Below are positions 8,723 through 17,189 of a DNA stretch of 64,000 bases, piece by piece (within the stretch, counting starts at the first letter, position 1; every line of letters begins with the position of its first letter). Both the position numbers and the translations under genes were made by a program. The stretch spans positions 4,464,001 to 4,528,000 of the forward strand of contig NZ_CP172312.1 of assembly GCF_047946665.1 (NCBI RefSeq), in the 5' to 3' direction. The notes below the pieces were generated by a model. It did not search any database. It was given only the letters and a program-made list of their open reading frames with translations, and had not been told where the DNA came from. The DNA comes from Allohahella sp002354735. Its GTDB lineage: Bacteria; Pseudomonadota; Gammaproteobacteria; Pseudomonadales; Oleiphilaceae.

Positions 8723-8994
8723 AGGTGGAGGTTGCTTACGCTCGACCAGATCGGCAAATCGTCATCGCGGTGGAACTGGCTGAAGGCAGTACTGCTTCAG
8801 AGGCAATCCGAAGGTCTGCTATAACGGAGCATTTTGGCGAGTTGGCGTCCGGCGAGCATGCAGTAGGGATATTCGGCAAGGTCATCAACGATCCCGAGCA
8901 CCGTGTGCTGAAAGCCGGTGAGCGCGTGGAATTGTATCGGCCTCTGCTAATCGATCCTAAATCACAGCGTCTCGCCAGGGCACGTAAGGCTTAG
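8719..8994 (+). CDS. rnfH: RnfH family ubiquitin-like protein
   Basis: This 91-residue beta-grasp protein has the family sequence features 'VEVAYARPDRQ' at the N-terminus, 'VGIFGKVI' in the middle and 'LKAGERVELYRPLLIDPK' near the end. RnfH is named for presence in some rnf clusters, but in enterics and pseudomonads it sits beside ratA, as here, and its function is not settled. Translation starts at TTG 8719 and overlaps the ratA stop by four bases (TTGA), so the two are translationally coupled. Confidence 0.93.
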   Translation: MKVEVAYARPDRQIVIAVELAEGSTASEAIRRSAITEHFGELASGEHAVGIFGKVINDPEHRVLKAGERVELYRPLLIDPKSQRLARARKA

Positions 8995-9011
8995 ACCGCA
9001 CCGATTGGCAG

Positions 9012-9464
9012 CTACTGTCTGCGGTCCACGCCTCTGGTCTGGGTAATCGTGGCTTCTTCTACCAGTGTCTCAGCCTCTCGAAGACCGCGGACTTTATAGA
9101 CCTCACCAGGATTGGCCAGCTCAGGGGGTAGAAGATCAAGTTTCGCTATTCTACTCAGCGAATCACCATCGAATTCGAGTCTGATGTGCTGCTTCCGGAT
9201 TTTGCCGCCTGAAAGCTGAATGGTGTAAACGTAATTCTCATAGTCATCGGTAAACACCGGTTCGAGCAAAGGCGTGCCGAGCAGATAGTGTACCTGCTCC
9301 CGTGTCATACCCACCTCGAGAGTTTCGGCGGCTTCCTTCTCCACTATCGTGCCCTGTTGCACGTCAATCTTGTAAACCCCAGGGAAGGAGCAAGCCGCTG
9401 CGCTTGCGAGCAATGCGATGAGGAAACTGGCTCGCAGAACCCTGCCGCGGTAGCCGCGGTTCAT
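9012..9464 (-). CDS. bamE: Outer-membrane assembly lipoprotein BamE (SmpA/OmlA)
   Basis: BamE is a small lipoprotein of the beta-barrel assembly machine in the outer membrane. I use the ATG at 9464, giving 150 residues with a basic start, a hydrophobic signal and a lipobox ending in 'SAAAC'. The open frame extends to 9626 but that stretch has no signal peptide. The SmpA/OmlA domain follows: 'VYKIDVQQGTIVE', 'VGMTREQVHYLLGTPLL' and 'YVYTIQLSGGK'. The C-terminal ~40 residues are longer than in E. coli, as is common in pseudomonads. The gene is divergent from fur across a ~230-base spacer and convergent with rnfH. Confidence 0.94.
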   Translation of the reverse strand: MNRGYRGRVLRASFLIALLASAAACSFPGVYKIDVQQGTIVEKEAAETLEVGMTREQVHYLLGTPLLEPVFTDDYENYVYTIQLSGGKIRKQHIRLEFDGDSLSRIAKLDLLPPELANPGEVYKVRGLREAETLVEEATITQTRGVDRRQ

Positions 9465-9694
9465 GACAGCACCGCGTTCGGCAAGTGCAGGGCTGACAAA
9501 GGCAGTCGAGCCGGAGGTACGATGACAATGGTGGTTTGGAAGCATGGTAAGGGCGACGCAGGTGTTCGGTGAATAGGGCGCAAAATGCTTCCGGCATTGT
9601 ACGCGCTCTGGTCGGGGTTTCAACAAGGCTCTAGTGATTCTCGATGCTCATGAGGGTAGACTATTGCCACGAAGCCAAATGATGGAAGAATGTT

Positions 9695-10123
9695 TTGACG
9701 ACTTACGACAACGCTGATTTGAAGAAAGCAGGCCTGAAGGTGACTGTGCCGCGCCTGAAGATACTCGATCTACTTGAGCAGGCTGAAAACCGCCACATGA
9801 GTGCGGAGGAGGTCTATAAGCGCTTAATGGAAGAGGGTAATGACGTTGGTCTGGCCACCGTCTATCGCGTTCTCACCCAGTTCGAGACCGCAGGCCTGGT
9901 GCTTCGGCACAACTTTGAAGGCGGTCATTCTGTTTTCGAACTGAACCATGACGATCATCATGATCACATGGTCTGCTCCGAGACAGGCGCTGTTATCGAA
10001 TTCTGCGATCCCGTTATCGAGAAGCGACAGCGGGAGATTGCGGAGGAACATGGCTTCGCTCTCGTCGACCACAGTCTCATTCTGTATGTGAAGCCAAAAG
10101 ATTCAACATCCAAGAAGAACTGA
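9695..10123 (+). CDS. fur: Ferric uptake regulator Fur
   Basis: Fur is an iron-sensing dimeric repressor. The 142-residue protein shows the winged helix (KKAGLKVTVPRLKILDLL, then 'ATVYRVLTQFETAGLV' as recognition region) and the metal-binding 'HDDHHDHMVC' segment in the dimerisation domain. The start is TTG at 9695, preceded by GGAAGA; it gives the normal N-terminus, and no in-frame ATG is usable. The C-terminal second CxxC pair of E. coli Fur is absent (a single Cys in 'EFCDP' remains), as in Pseudomonas. The gene ends in a hairpin shared with convergent recN. Confidence 0.95.
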   Translation: MTTYDNADLKKAGLKVTVPRLKILDLLEQAENRHMSAEEVYKRLMEEGNDVGLATVYRVLTQFETAGLVLRHNFEGGHSVFELNHDDHHDHMVCSETGAVIEFCDPVIEKRQREIAEEHGFALVDHSLILYVKPKDSTSKKN

Positions 10124-10140
10124 ACCCTCTTCGGGTTCAG
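10120..10140. terminator. Hairpin between convergent fur and recN
   Basis: A perfect 8-bp inverted repeat (CTGAACCC / GGGTTCAG) with a 5-base loop lies exactly between the two stop codons. It overlaps the fur stop. On the minus strand it is followed by a modest T-rich run (TTCTTCTT), so it may act mainly for recN; there is no U-tract on the plus side. Confidence 0.5.
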
Positions 10141-10144
10141 TCGC

Positions 10145-11803
10145 TCATGATGCGAGTTGAAGCATTTCTTCGGCATGGGCCAGGGTCTTCCGCGTAATTT
10201 CAATGCCGCCAAGCATCCTGGCTATTTCTGCCGTTCTCGCCTTGCCTTCGAGGGGCTGAGCGCTCGATTTGGTTGCGCCGTTTTCCACGGCCTTGCTCAC
10301 CATGAGATGTTGGTGAGCGCATGACGCCACCTGCGGCAAGTGAGTAATACAGAGCACCTGAGAGTGCGCGCCAATTTCTTTGAGCATCCGACCGACTATC
10401 TCAGCAGTGCCGCCGCCAATACCCACGTCCACTTCATCGAAGACTATGGTAGGCATTGCCTGTTTGGCGACTGTCGCTACCTGAATGGCCAGGCTGATTC
10501 GAGAAAGCTCGCCACCTGAGGCGACCTTGCGCAAGGGCTTTCGCGGCTGGCCTGGGTTCAGGCTGATGCAGATCTCTACGCGTTCGCTTCCAGAAGGTGA
10601 GGGCTCGTCCAGTGGGCGAAGCTCGAATGCAAGATCGGCCTTGATGTCGAGCGCTTTGAGCTGGGCCACTACCTTGTCGCCAAGTTCCTCTGCGACCTTT
10701 CGCCGCTGCTTGCCAAGCTCATGGCTCAGCGACAACAGAGTCTTCTCTGCCGCCTTGCAAGTGGCCTCGAGCACTTCTGGATCGACGACCTTGGCAGCCA
10801 GTTCGGCCAGCTCTGCGCTCAGCTGCTCATAGGTGGTTTCAAGGTCCTGTGGCTCGCAGTGATGTTTTCGCGCCAGCAGGTATATCTGACTGAGTCGTGC
10901 TTCAACCTCTCTGAGCCGCTCAGGATCCACTTCCACAGCATCCACACTACGACGAACGTCACTATCGACCTCTTCGATGCGGATTCGGGCCTCTTCGATC
11001 ATGTCCACCGTGCTCGACAATGCGGGCAGGAACTGCAGCGCCTGCTTGAGGCAGCTGGATAGCTGCTTGAACTGATCGTTCAGACCGCCCTCTCCGGAGA
11101 GGAGGTTCTCTGAAGCGTTGTTCAAGAGGCCCAGCAGATCTTCTGCATGTGCCAGCTGATGCTGCTCTTCTTCCAGCTGCTCAACTTCCCCGGCCTTGAG
11201 AGCGAGCTGGTCAAATTCTTCCACCTGATAGGTAAGGAGTTGCAGCTTTGCCTGTGAATCAGCGGCGCCCGAACGAATGGTGCTCAGGCGCGTGCTGAGC
11301 TGTTTCCAGTTGCTGAACGCGAAGCCGACCTCAGCCTTCAAGGTTTCGAGACCGCCATAGCTGTCAAGCAGACGAGTCTGGGCGCCGGCTTGCATCAAGG
11401 CGTGGTGTTCATGTTGGGCGTGGATATCGAGCAGCTGAGCACCCAGTACCTTCAGATCGGCTAGAGGTACCGGACTGCCATTGATATAGGCTTTCGAACG
11501 CCCTTCCTTGCTGATGGTGCGTCGAATAATGCACTCCTCGCCATCCTGTAGCTCCTTTTCTTTCAGCCATTGTACGGCGGCCGCCAGCCCGCTGAGGTCA
11601 AAGCTGGCGCTGATGTCTGCCCTGTCGCTGCCATGCCGCACGATATCTGACGCAGCCCGATCACCTATGCACAGGCCCAGTGCTTCCAGCAGAATTGACT
11701 TGCCAGCGCCCGTTTCACCGCTGATCGCCGTCATGCCCTTATGCCATTCGATCGTAAGACGGTCGGCGATTGCGAGGTTTTGTATCGAAAGCTCGGTAAG
11801 CAT
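10145..11803 (-). CDS. recN: DNA repair protein RecN
   Basis: RecN is an SMC-like ATPase that acts in double-strand break repair. Its 552 residues are almost the same length as E. coli RecN. The Walker A is GETGAGKS near residues 30-37, long coiled-coil arms cover about 150-370, and the C-terminal half has the ABC signature-like 'SGGELSRISLAI', then Walker B 'TIVFDEVDVGIGGG' and 'ITHLPQVA'. A promoter covered by two LexA boxes lies 85-118 bases upstream, as expected of an SOS gene. The gene is divergent from grpE and convergent with fur. Confidence 0.97.
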   Translation of the reverse strand: MLTELSIQNLAIADRLTIEWHKGMTAISGETGAGKSILLEALGLCIGDRAASDIVRHGSDRADISASFDLSGLAAAVQWLKEKELQDGEECIIRRTISKEGRSKAYINGSPVPLADLKVLGAQLLDIHAQHEHHALMQAGAQTRLLDSYGGLETLKAEVGFAFSNWKQLSTRLSTIRSGAADSQAKLQLLTYQVEEFDQLALKAGEVEQLEEEQHQLAHAEDLLGLLNNASENLLSGEGGLNDQFKQLSSCLKQALQFLPALSSTVDMIEEARIRIEEVDSDVRRSVDAVEVDPERLREVEARLSQIYLLARKHHCEPQDLETTYEQLSAELAELAAKVVDPEVLEATCKAAEKTLLSLSHELGKQRRKVAEELGDKVVAQLKALDIKADLAFELRPLDEPSPSGSERVEICISLNPGQPRKPLRKVASGGELSRISLAIQVATVAKQAMPTIVFDEVDVGIGGGTAEIVGRMLKEIGAHSQVLCITHLPQVASCAHQHLMVSKAVENGATKSSAQPLEGKARTAEIARMLGGIEITRKTLAHAEEMLQLAS

Positions 11804-11887
11804 CTGCGGTGCCTCTATATCTGAATATCTGGCTAAGTATTTGGTTACTGCAGGTCAGAGCAGAACGAATCTGTTCGCACCTTTGAG

Positions 11888-11921
11888 CTGTTAATATATA
11901 CAGTACTGTTTAAATAGACAA
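11888..11921 (-). promoter_or_regulatory. SOS-regulated recN promoter with two LexA boxes
   Basis: Two LexA-type sites overlap a sigma-70 promoter. Box 1 at 11888-11903 is CTGT-N8-ACAG, a perfect consensus with an AT-rich centre; box 2 at 11906-11921 is CTGT-N8-ACAA. On the minus strand a -35 TTGTCT (11916-11921) and -10 TATATT (11893-11898) are separated by exactly 17 bases, so LexA would sit on both elements. This matches the tight SOS control known for recN. Confidence 0.88.
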
Positions 11922-11951
11922 CTGCTGCAGGGGCAAATCACTTCATTGGCT

Positions 11952-11979
11952 CTTGAATTCGCGCCACCAGCCCCCATCA
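11952..11979 (+). promoter_or_regulatory. Sigma-32 (heat-shock) promoter of grpE
   Basis: CTTGAAT at 11952-11958 is followed after 13 bases by CCCCATCA at 11972-11979. The sigma-32 consensus is CTTGAAA-N13-17-CCCCATNT, so both elements match closely. It lies about 43 bases before the grpE ATG at 12022 and inside the longer open frame, which argues against the upstream start. Confidence 0.8.
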
Positions 11980-12021
11980 ATGCGTTACGGAATAATTTGG
12001 GTAGCTATTTCAGGAGCTGAC

Positions 12022-12714
12022 ATGGCAATTGATGAAAATTCAGGCACACAGTCTGAAGAGCAGGGTATGCAGGCGGACAAGAATGATCCGTCCCATCAGG
12101 CAGAGCGTCATGAGGATGCGCTGCATGCAGATGCTGATCACTCTGGTGACTATGAGGAAGAGGCACTTACTGCGACCGATAATGACGCAGAGGGTGCAGA
12201 TAGCGAAAACGGCGGCCGTGCCGACACATCCGGTGCCGTGGATATCGCTGCGCTGCTTGGCAATACCGCGGAGCTCAACAAGCGGCTCGCCGACCAGCAC
12301 GAGCAGATGCTCCGTCTTCAGGCCGAGATGCACAACGTTCAGAGGCGAGCCGACAGCGATGTAGAGCGGGCACGCAAGTTCGCACTCGAACGTTTCGTGA
12401 AGGAGCTGCTACCGGTCATCGATAGTCTTGAGAAGGCGCTTGAGGCCGAGGCAGGCGACAGCCGGTCAGAGGCGGTCATGCGAGAGGGTGTTGAAATGAC
12501 CCTTGGGCTTCTACTGAGTGCGGTGAAGAAGTTTGATGTCGAACCCATCAATCCTGTAGGCGAGCCCTTCAACCCGGAGTTTCATGAGGCCATGTCCATG
12601 GTGGCCAACCCTGACATGGCCCCGAACTCGGTCATGGCAGTGCTGCAGAAGGGCTACACCTTGTCTGGACGACTGTTGCGACCTGCTATGGTCATCGTCG
12701 CCAAGGCGCCGTGA
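12022..12714 (+). CDS. grpE: Nucleotide exchange factor GrpE
   Basis: GrpE releases ADP from DnaK. The ATG at 12022 is preceded by AGGAG at good spacing and gives a 230-residue protein; the frame is open to 11953 but that part overlaps the heat-shock promoter. The first ~75 residues are strongly acidic and low in complexity, longer than in E. coli (197 residues in total). A coiled-coil then covers about 80-130, with 'KFALERFVKELLPVIDSLEKAL', summarised as the ELLPV-DSLE motif. The C-terminal beta domain has 'PFNPEFHEAMSM' and 'VLQKGYTLSGRLLRPAMV'. It is the first gene of grpE-dnaK-dnaJ. Confidence 0.95.
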   Translation: MAIDENSGTQSEEQGMQADKNDPSHQAERHEDALHADADHSGDYEEEALTATDNDAEGADSENGGRADTSGAVDIAALLGNTAELNKRLADQHEQMLRLQAEMHNVQRRADSDVERARKFALERFVKELLPVIDSLEKALEAEAGDSRSEAVMREGVEMTLGLLLSAVKKFDVEPINPVGEPFNPEFHEAMSMVANPDMAPNSVMAVLQKGYTLSGRLLRPAMVIVAKAP

Positions 12715-12746
12715 TACATAAAGTATGCCGATCGAGCAGTGGGGGC

Positions 12747-12774
12747 CTTGAAATGGTCAGAACTGCCGCAATAT
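12747..12774 (+). promoter_or_regulatory. Possible second sigma-32 promoter, before dnaK
   Basis: CTTGAAA (12747-12753, perfect -35) is followed after 13 bases by CGCAATAT (12767-12774), which matches five of seven fixed positions of CCCCATNT. It lies in the 172-base grpE-dnaK spacer, about 113 bases before the dnaK ATG. The -10 is weak, so this is tentative. Confidence 0.5.
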
Positions 12775-12886
12775 TGATCGCAGGAACATGATTTCGTTCT
12801 TAGCCATAGCTACGGCAGGTGGAACGATCTCGAAATTGAATTAGCCAGTACGAACTAGCCAAACGAATTAGGAAGCGGAGTTTCAA

Positions 12887-14824
12887 ATGGGAAAGATAAT
12901 CGGTATAGATCTGGGTACAACCAACTCTTGTGTGGCGGTGCTCGAAGGCGGTAAGGCTCGCGTCATCGAAAACTCCGAGGGCGCGAGAACAACGCCATCC
13001 ATCGTTGCCTTCACCGAAGACGGTGAGACCCTGGTAGGTCAGTCTGCAAAGCGTCAGGCCGTTACGAATCCTAATAATACGCTGTATGCCATCAAGCGTC
13101 TGATAGGACGTCGGTTTGAAGACGACGTCGTTCAGAAAGACATCAAGATGGTGCCCTACAAGATTGCGAAGGCCGACAACGGCGATGCCTGGGTCGAAGT
13201 GAAAGGCAAGAAGATGGCGCCTCCACAGGTGTCGGCTGAAGTGCTTAAGAAGATGAAGAAGACTGCTGAGGATTTCCTTGGTGAGTCAGTGACTGAAGCG
13301 GTTATCACCGTGCCAGCCTACTTCAACGACTCGCAGCGCCAGGCGACCAAGGATGCAGGCAAGATTGCCGGCCTGGACGTCAAGCGTATCATCAACGAGC
13401 CAACAGCAGCAGCGCTGGCTTATGGCATGGACAAGAAAGGCGGCGATAAGAAGATTGCTGTTTATGATCTTGGCGGCGGTACCTTCGATATCTCAATCAT
13501 CGAAATTGCTGATGTTGATGGCGAAATGCAGTTCGAAGTGCTCGCGACCAACGGTGACACCTTCCTCGGTGGTGAAGACTTCGATATGCGTATCATCGAT
13601 TTCCTCGCTGATGAGTTCAAGAAGGACAGCGGTATCGACCTGCGTGGCGACCCGCTGGCGATGCAGCGTCTGAAGGAAGCCGGCGAGAAGGCCAAGATCG
13701 AACTGTCCAGCAGTCAGCAGACAGACGTGAACCTGCCCTATGTTACTGCCGATGCTAGTGGTCCCAAGCACTTGAACGTCAAGATGTCCCGTTCGAAGCT
13801 TGAAGGCCTGGTTGAACAGCTGGTTGAGCGCAGTCTTGCGCCATGTAAGCAGGCTCTTGAAGATGCAGGTTATTCTGCGGACGAAATCGATGAGGTCATT
13901 CTCGTAGGTGGTCAGACCCGTATGCCGATGGTGCAGGCCAAGGTGACTGAGTTCTTTGGTAAAGAGCCGAAGAAAGACGTCAACCCTGACGAAGCGGTTG
14001 CACTCGGTGCTGCTATCCAGGGTGCCGTTCTGGCTGGCGACGTCAAGGACGTGCTGCTGCTCGACGTGTCACCCCTCACCCTGAGTATCGAAACAATGGG
14101 TGGTGTATCTACGCCGATCATCGAGAAGAACACCACGATTCCGACCAAGAAGTCGCAGGTGTTCAGTACAGCTGAAGACAATCAGTCTGCCGTAACGATT
14201 CACGTACTGCAGGGTGAGCGCAAGCGAGCACAGGATAACAAAAGCCTCGGTCGTTTCGACCTGGCTGGTATCCCGCCTGCTCCACGTGGCGCTCCGCAGA
14301 TTGAAGTTACCTTCGATATCGATGCCAACGGTATTCTGCACGTAGGCGCGAAAGACAAGGCGACTGGCAAGGAGCAGTCTATAGTCATCAAGGCTTCTTC
14401 AGGCTTGACGGATGAAGAGATCGACAAGATGGTCAGCGATGCCGAAGCGCATGCTGCCGAAGACAAGCGCTTTGAAGAGCTTGCCACGGCGCGCAATCAG
14501 GCAGACGGCATGATTCACGCGACTCAGAAGACGCTTGCAGAAGCTGGCGACAAGGTAAGTGCCGAAGAAAAGGCCAACATCGAGTCGGCTATCAGTGCGC
14601 TGCAGGATGCCCTGAAGAGTGATGACAAGGCGCAGATTGACAGTGCGACGCAGAAGCTGAGCGAAGCGTCCTCCAATATGGCGCAGAAGATGTACGCCGA
14701 ACAGGCAGGTGAAGGCGCGGGTCAGGCCGAGCCGCAGGCTGGTGCCAAGTCGGGCTCAGACAAGAAGCCTGAAGACGAAGTCGTCGATGCCGAGTTCGAA
14801 GAGGTCAAGGACGAAAAGCGCTAA
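12887..14824 (+). CDS. dnaK: Chaperone DnaK (Hsp70)
   Basis: This is the ATP-driven chaperone that works with DnaJ and GrpE. It has 645 residues, close to the usual ~640. The nucleotide domain begins GIDLGTTNSCVAV and contains 'VITVPAYFNDSQRQATKDAG' landmarks, 'YDLGGGTFDISI' and 'VILVGGQTRMPMVQ'. The linker is 'DVLLLDVSPLTLSIET', followed by the substrate domain (about 395-505) and a helical lid. The tail ends EDEVVDAEFEEVKDEK, the conserved acidic end of bacterial DnaK. A GGAAG ribosome site precedes the ATG. Confidence 0.98.
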   Translation: MGKIIGIDLGTTNSCVAVLEGGKARVIENSEGARTTPSIVAFTEDGETLVGQSAKRQAVTNPNNTLYAIKRLIGRRFEDDVVQKDIKMVPYKIAKADNGDAWVEVKGKKMAPPQVSAEVLKKMKKTAEDFLGESVTEAVITVPAYFNDSQRQATKDAGKIAGLDVKRIINEPTAAALAYGMDKKGGDKKIAVYDLGGGTFDISIIEIADVDGEMQFEVLATNGDTFLGGEDFDMRIIDFLADEFKKDSGIDLRGDPLAMQRLKEAGEKAKIELSSSQQTDVNLPYVTADASGPKHLNVKMSRSKLEGLVEQLVERSLAPCKQALEDAGYSADEIDEVILVGGQTRMPMVQAKVTEFFGKEPKKDVNPDEAVALGAAIQGAVLAGDVKDVLLLDVSPLTLSIETMGGVSTPIIEKNTTIPTKKSQVFSTAEDNQSAVTIHVLQGERKRAQDNKSLGRFDLAGIPPAPRGAPQIEVTFDIDANGILHVGAKDKATGKEQSIVIKASSGLTDEEIDKMVSDAEAHAAEDKRFEELATARNQADGMIHATQKTLAEAGDKVSAEEKANIESAISALQDALKSDDKAQIDSATQKLSEASSNMAQKMYAEQAGEGAGQAEPQAGAKSGSDKKPEDEVVDAEFEEVKDEKR

Positions 14825-15013
14825 TCGTCCGATTGACGCATGAGTATGGGGTGAGTCTGGCAGGCAAGTCTGCCCGACCTACCTCAGGCTCACTCTTTGC
14901 CCGAGCAGTAGACCAGGTGTCTGCTGCTTTTGCATTTCTGAAGCTGTCACGATTCGCGCTAGGCGTTTCTTGCAGCAAGTTAGAAAGATCAACAAGTTGC
15001 TGGTGTACCTATA

Positions 15014-16141
15014 ATGGCCAACCGTGATTACTATGAAGTGCTCGGCGTTGAAAAGAGCGCTGATGCTAAAGAGATCAAGAAAGCTTATCGACGTTTAGCC
15101 ATGAAGTATCACCCGGACAGAAATCCGGGCGATGCCAAGGCTGAAGAACAGTTCAAGGAAGCGACTGAGGCCTACGATATTCTTGCGGATGACCAGAAGC
15201 GCTCCGCCTACGATCAGTTCGGCCATGCTGGCGTAAGTGGCCAAGGCGGTGGCTACGGCGGTCAGGGCGCTAACTTCAGTGATATATTCGGTGATGTGTT
15301 CGGCGATATCTTTGGTGGCGCAGGCGGCGGCGCCCGCAGCCGAGCCAATCGCGGCTCAGATCTTCGATATACGCTGGATCTGGATCTGGAAGACGCCGTT
15401 CGTGGCAAAACCGTCAAGATCAAGATCCCAAGCCAGAAAGAGTGTGGTGAGTGCGACGGCACGGGCGCCGAAAAGGGTAGCAAGGTCGAAGAGTGCGAGA
15501 CCTGCCATGGCGCAGGCCAGGTGCGCATGCAGCAGGGCTTCTTCTCTATCCAGCAGACCTGTCCGCGTTGTCGGGGCAAAGGCAAGATGGTGAAGAACCC
15601 TTGTCGCCGCTGTCATGGCAGTGGCATTGTGGAAGAAGACAAAACACTGTCGGTAAAGGTTCCACCCGGTGTGGATACTGGTGACCGTATCCGACTTGCT
15701 GGTGAAGGGGAAATGGGGGCTAACGGTGGTACGCCGGGTGACCTCTATGTGCAGATTGCGGTCAAAGAGCACCCCCTGTTCGCCAGAGATGGTCAGAATC
15801 TGTATTGCGAAGTGCCGATTTCTTTCGCTGATGCGGCGCTTGGAGGGGAGCTTGAAGTGCCCACACTGGATGGGCGTGTGAAGCTGAAGATACCACCGGA
15901 AACCCAGACCGGGCGCCTGTTCCGACTTCGTGGCAAGGGCGTCGCGCCCGTCCGGGGTGGAGCAGCTGGCGATCTGCTTTGTCGCGTTGTGCTGGAGACG
16001 CCTGTTAACCTGTCGAAGCGTCAGAAGGAGCTCATGAAAGAGTTTCAGTCATCGATGGAGGCTGGCGGAAAGCAGGCGCCCAAGCGGGAAAGCTGGTTCC
16101 AGGGCGTGAAGAGCTTCTTCGACAGCACGAAGTTCTCCTGA
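15014..16141 (+). CDS. dnaJ: Chaperone DnaJ (Hsp40)
   Basis: DnaJ delivers substrates to DnaK and stimulates its ATPase. It has 375 residues: a J domain with HPD (about 33-35), a Gly/Phe-rich linker to ~115, four zinc-finger CxxCxGxG repeats (CGECDGTG, CETCHGAG, CPRCRGKG, CRRCHGSG, about 145-210) and the C-terminal substrate domains. The gene lies 189 bases after dnaK, and its stop overlaps the dapB start (ATGA). Confidence 0.98.
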   Translation: MANRDYYEVLGVEKSADAKEIKKAYRRLAMKYHPDRNPGDAKAEEQFKEATEAYDILADDQKRSAYDQFGHAGVSGQGGGYGGQGANFSDIFGDVFGDIFGGAGGGARSRANRGSDLRYTLDLDLEDAVRGKTVKIKIPSQKECGECDGTGAEKGSKVEECETCHGAGQVRMQQGFFSIQQTCPRCRGKGKMVKNPCRRCHGSGIVEEDKTLSVKVPPGVDTGDRIRLAGEGEMGANGGTPGDLYVQIAVKEHPLFARDGQNLYCEVPISFADAALGGELEVPTLDGRVKLKIPPETQTGRLFRLRGKGVAPVRGGAAGDLLCRVVLETPVNLSKRQKELMKEFQSSMEAGGKQAPKRESWFQGVKSFFDSTKFS

Positions 16142-16959
16142 TGACGGCGCCTACTTTATCCACAGGTATAGCCGTGCTCGGCGTAGCCGGCCGAATGGGC
16201 CGAGCGCTGGTTGAGGCCATTCAGGATAGTCCCGAGGCAGTGCTCGCAGGCGCTACGGTTCGTGAGGGAAGCCCGTTTATCGGAGCGGATGCTGGCGTCA
16301 TGGCTGGTGTTGGTTCGACTGGCGTTGAGGTTACCGCGACACTCGACGAAAGCTGCGATGTCATTATCGACTTTACGTCAGTCGAGGCGCTTGCTGCGAA
16401 CCTTGAGCTCGCGACCCGTCTCGATCGCCCCATTGTCATCGGGACTACTGGGCTTTCAGATGAGCAGAAAGCGCTGCTTAATGAGGCGGCCAGGCGGATA
16501 CCGATTGTGTTTGCGCCGAATATGAGTGTTGGTGTCAATGTTCTTATCGATATCGTCGGTCGTGTTGCCAGTCTGCTCGGCGACACCTACGACGTTGAAA
16601 TCATCGAGACTCATCATCGCTTCAAGAAAGACGCGCCGTCCGGCACAGCCCTCAGACTGGGCGAAGCCGCGGCTGACGCACTCGGTCGCTCGCTGGCCGA
16701 GTGCGCTGTATACGGTCGAGAGGGGCACACGGGCGAACGTACGGTTCGGGAAATCGGCTTCGAAACCGTCCGTGGTGGCGATGTGGTAGGGGATCATACC
16801 GTCTTGTTTGCCGGACTCGGAGAGCGTGTGGAACTTACCCATAAGGCAAGCAGTCGACTCACATTCGCGACAGGTGCGGTAAAGGCGGCCGTATGGCTGG
16901 CTAAGAAACCGCCCGGCCTCTACGACATGCGTGACGTTCTGGGTCTGTCGGGCGAATAG
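16141..16959 (+). CDS. dapB: 4-hydroxy-tetrahydrodipicolinate reductase
   Basis: DapB reduces the dihydrodipicolinate-pathway intermediate with NAD(P)H in lysine and meso-diaminopimelate synthesis. The 272-residue protein has the nucleotide-binding 'GVAGRMGRAL' and the catalytic region with 'ETHHRFKKDAPSGTALRLGE', where the His and Lys of HHxxKxDAPSGTA are the conserved active-site residues. It overlaps dnaJ by one base (TGATG arrangement), so the two are translationally coupled. A strong terminator follows about 80 bases downstream. Confidence 0.97.
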   Translation: MTAPTLSTGIAVLGVAGRMGRALVEAIQDSPEAVLAGATVREGSPFIGADAGVMAGVGSTGVEVTATLDESCDVIIDFTSVEALAANLELATRLDRPIVIGTTGLSDEQKALLNEAARRIPIVFAPNMSVGVNVLIDIVGRVASLLGDTYDVEIIETHHRFKKDAPSGTALRLGEAAADALGRSLAECAVYGREGHTGERTVREIGFETVRGGDVVGDHTVLFAGLGERVELTHKASSRLTFATGAVKAAVWLAKKPPGLYDMRDVLGLSGE

Positions 16960-17041
16960 AAAATCCAGTTTTGGTGAAGCATGGCGTAGACGGGATCGTC
17001 CTCGAATAGTACCATAAGAGAGTTTGAACGAACTGTTTTCG

Positions 17042-17076
17042 AAGCGGGCCAGAGCATTTCTCTGTCTCGCTTTTTT
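17042..17076 (+). terminator. Intrinsic terminator between dapB and carA
   Basis: A 13-position stem (17042-17054 with 17060-17072, one mismatch, one G-T pair) with a 5-base loop is followed directly by six T residues (17071-17076). It lies 82 bases past dapB and 113 bases before the carA start I use. It could simply end the dnaJ-dapB transcript or act as an attenuator in a carA leader. Confidence 0.82.
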
Positions 17077-17189
17077 GCAAATGGGTAATGCATCAGCAGC
17101 ATCCTCCTTTTGCAGTCACATGCGCCCTTGGGCTACGAATTAAAGAGCCACAGACGAAAGTCTACAAACGAAAGTTGTTTCAGCCGCCT

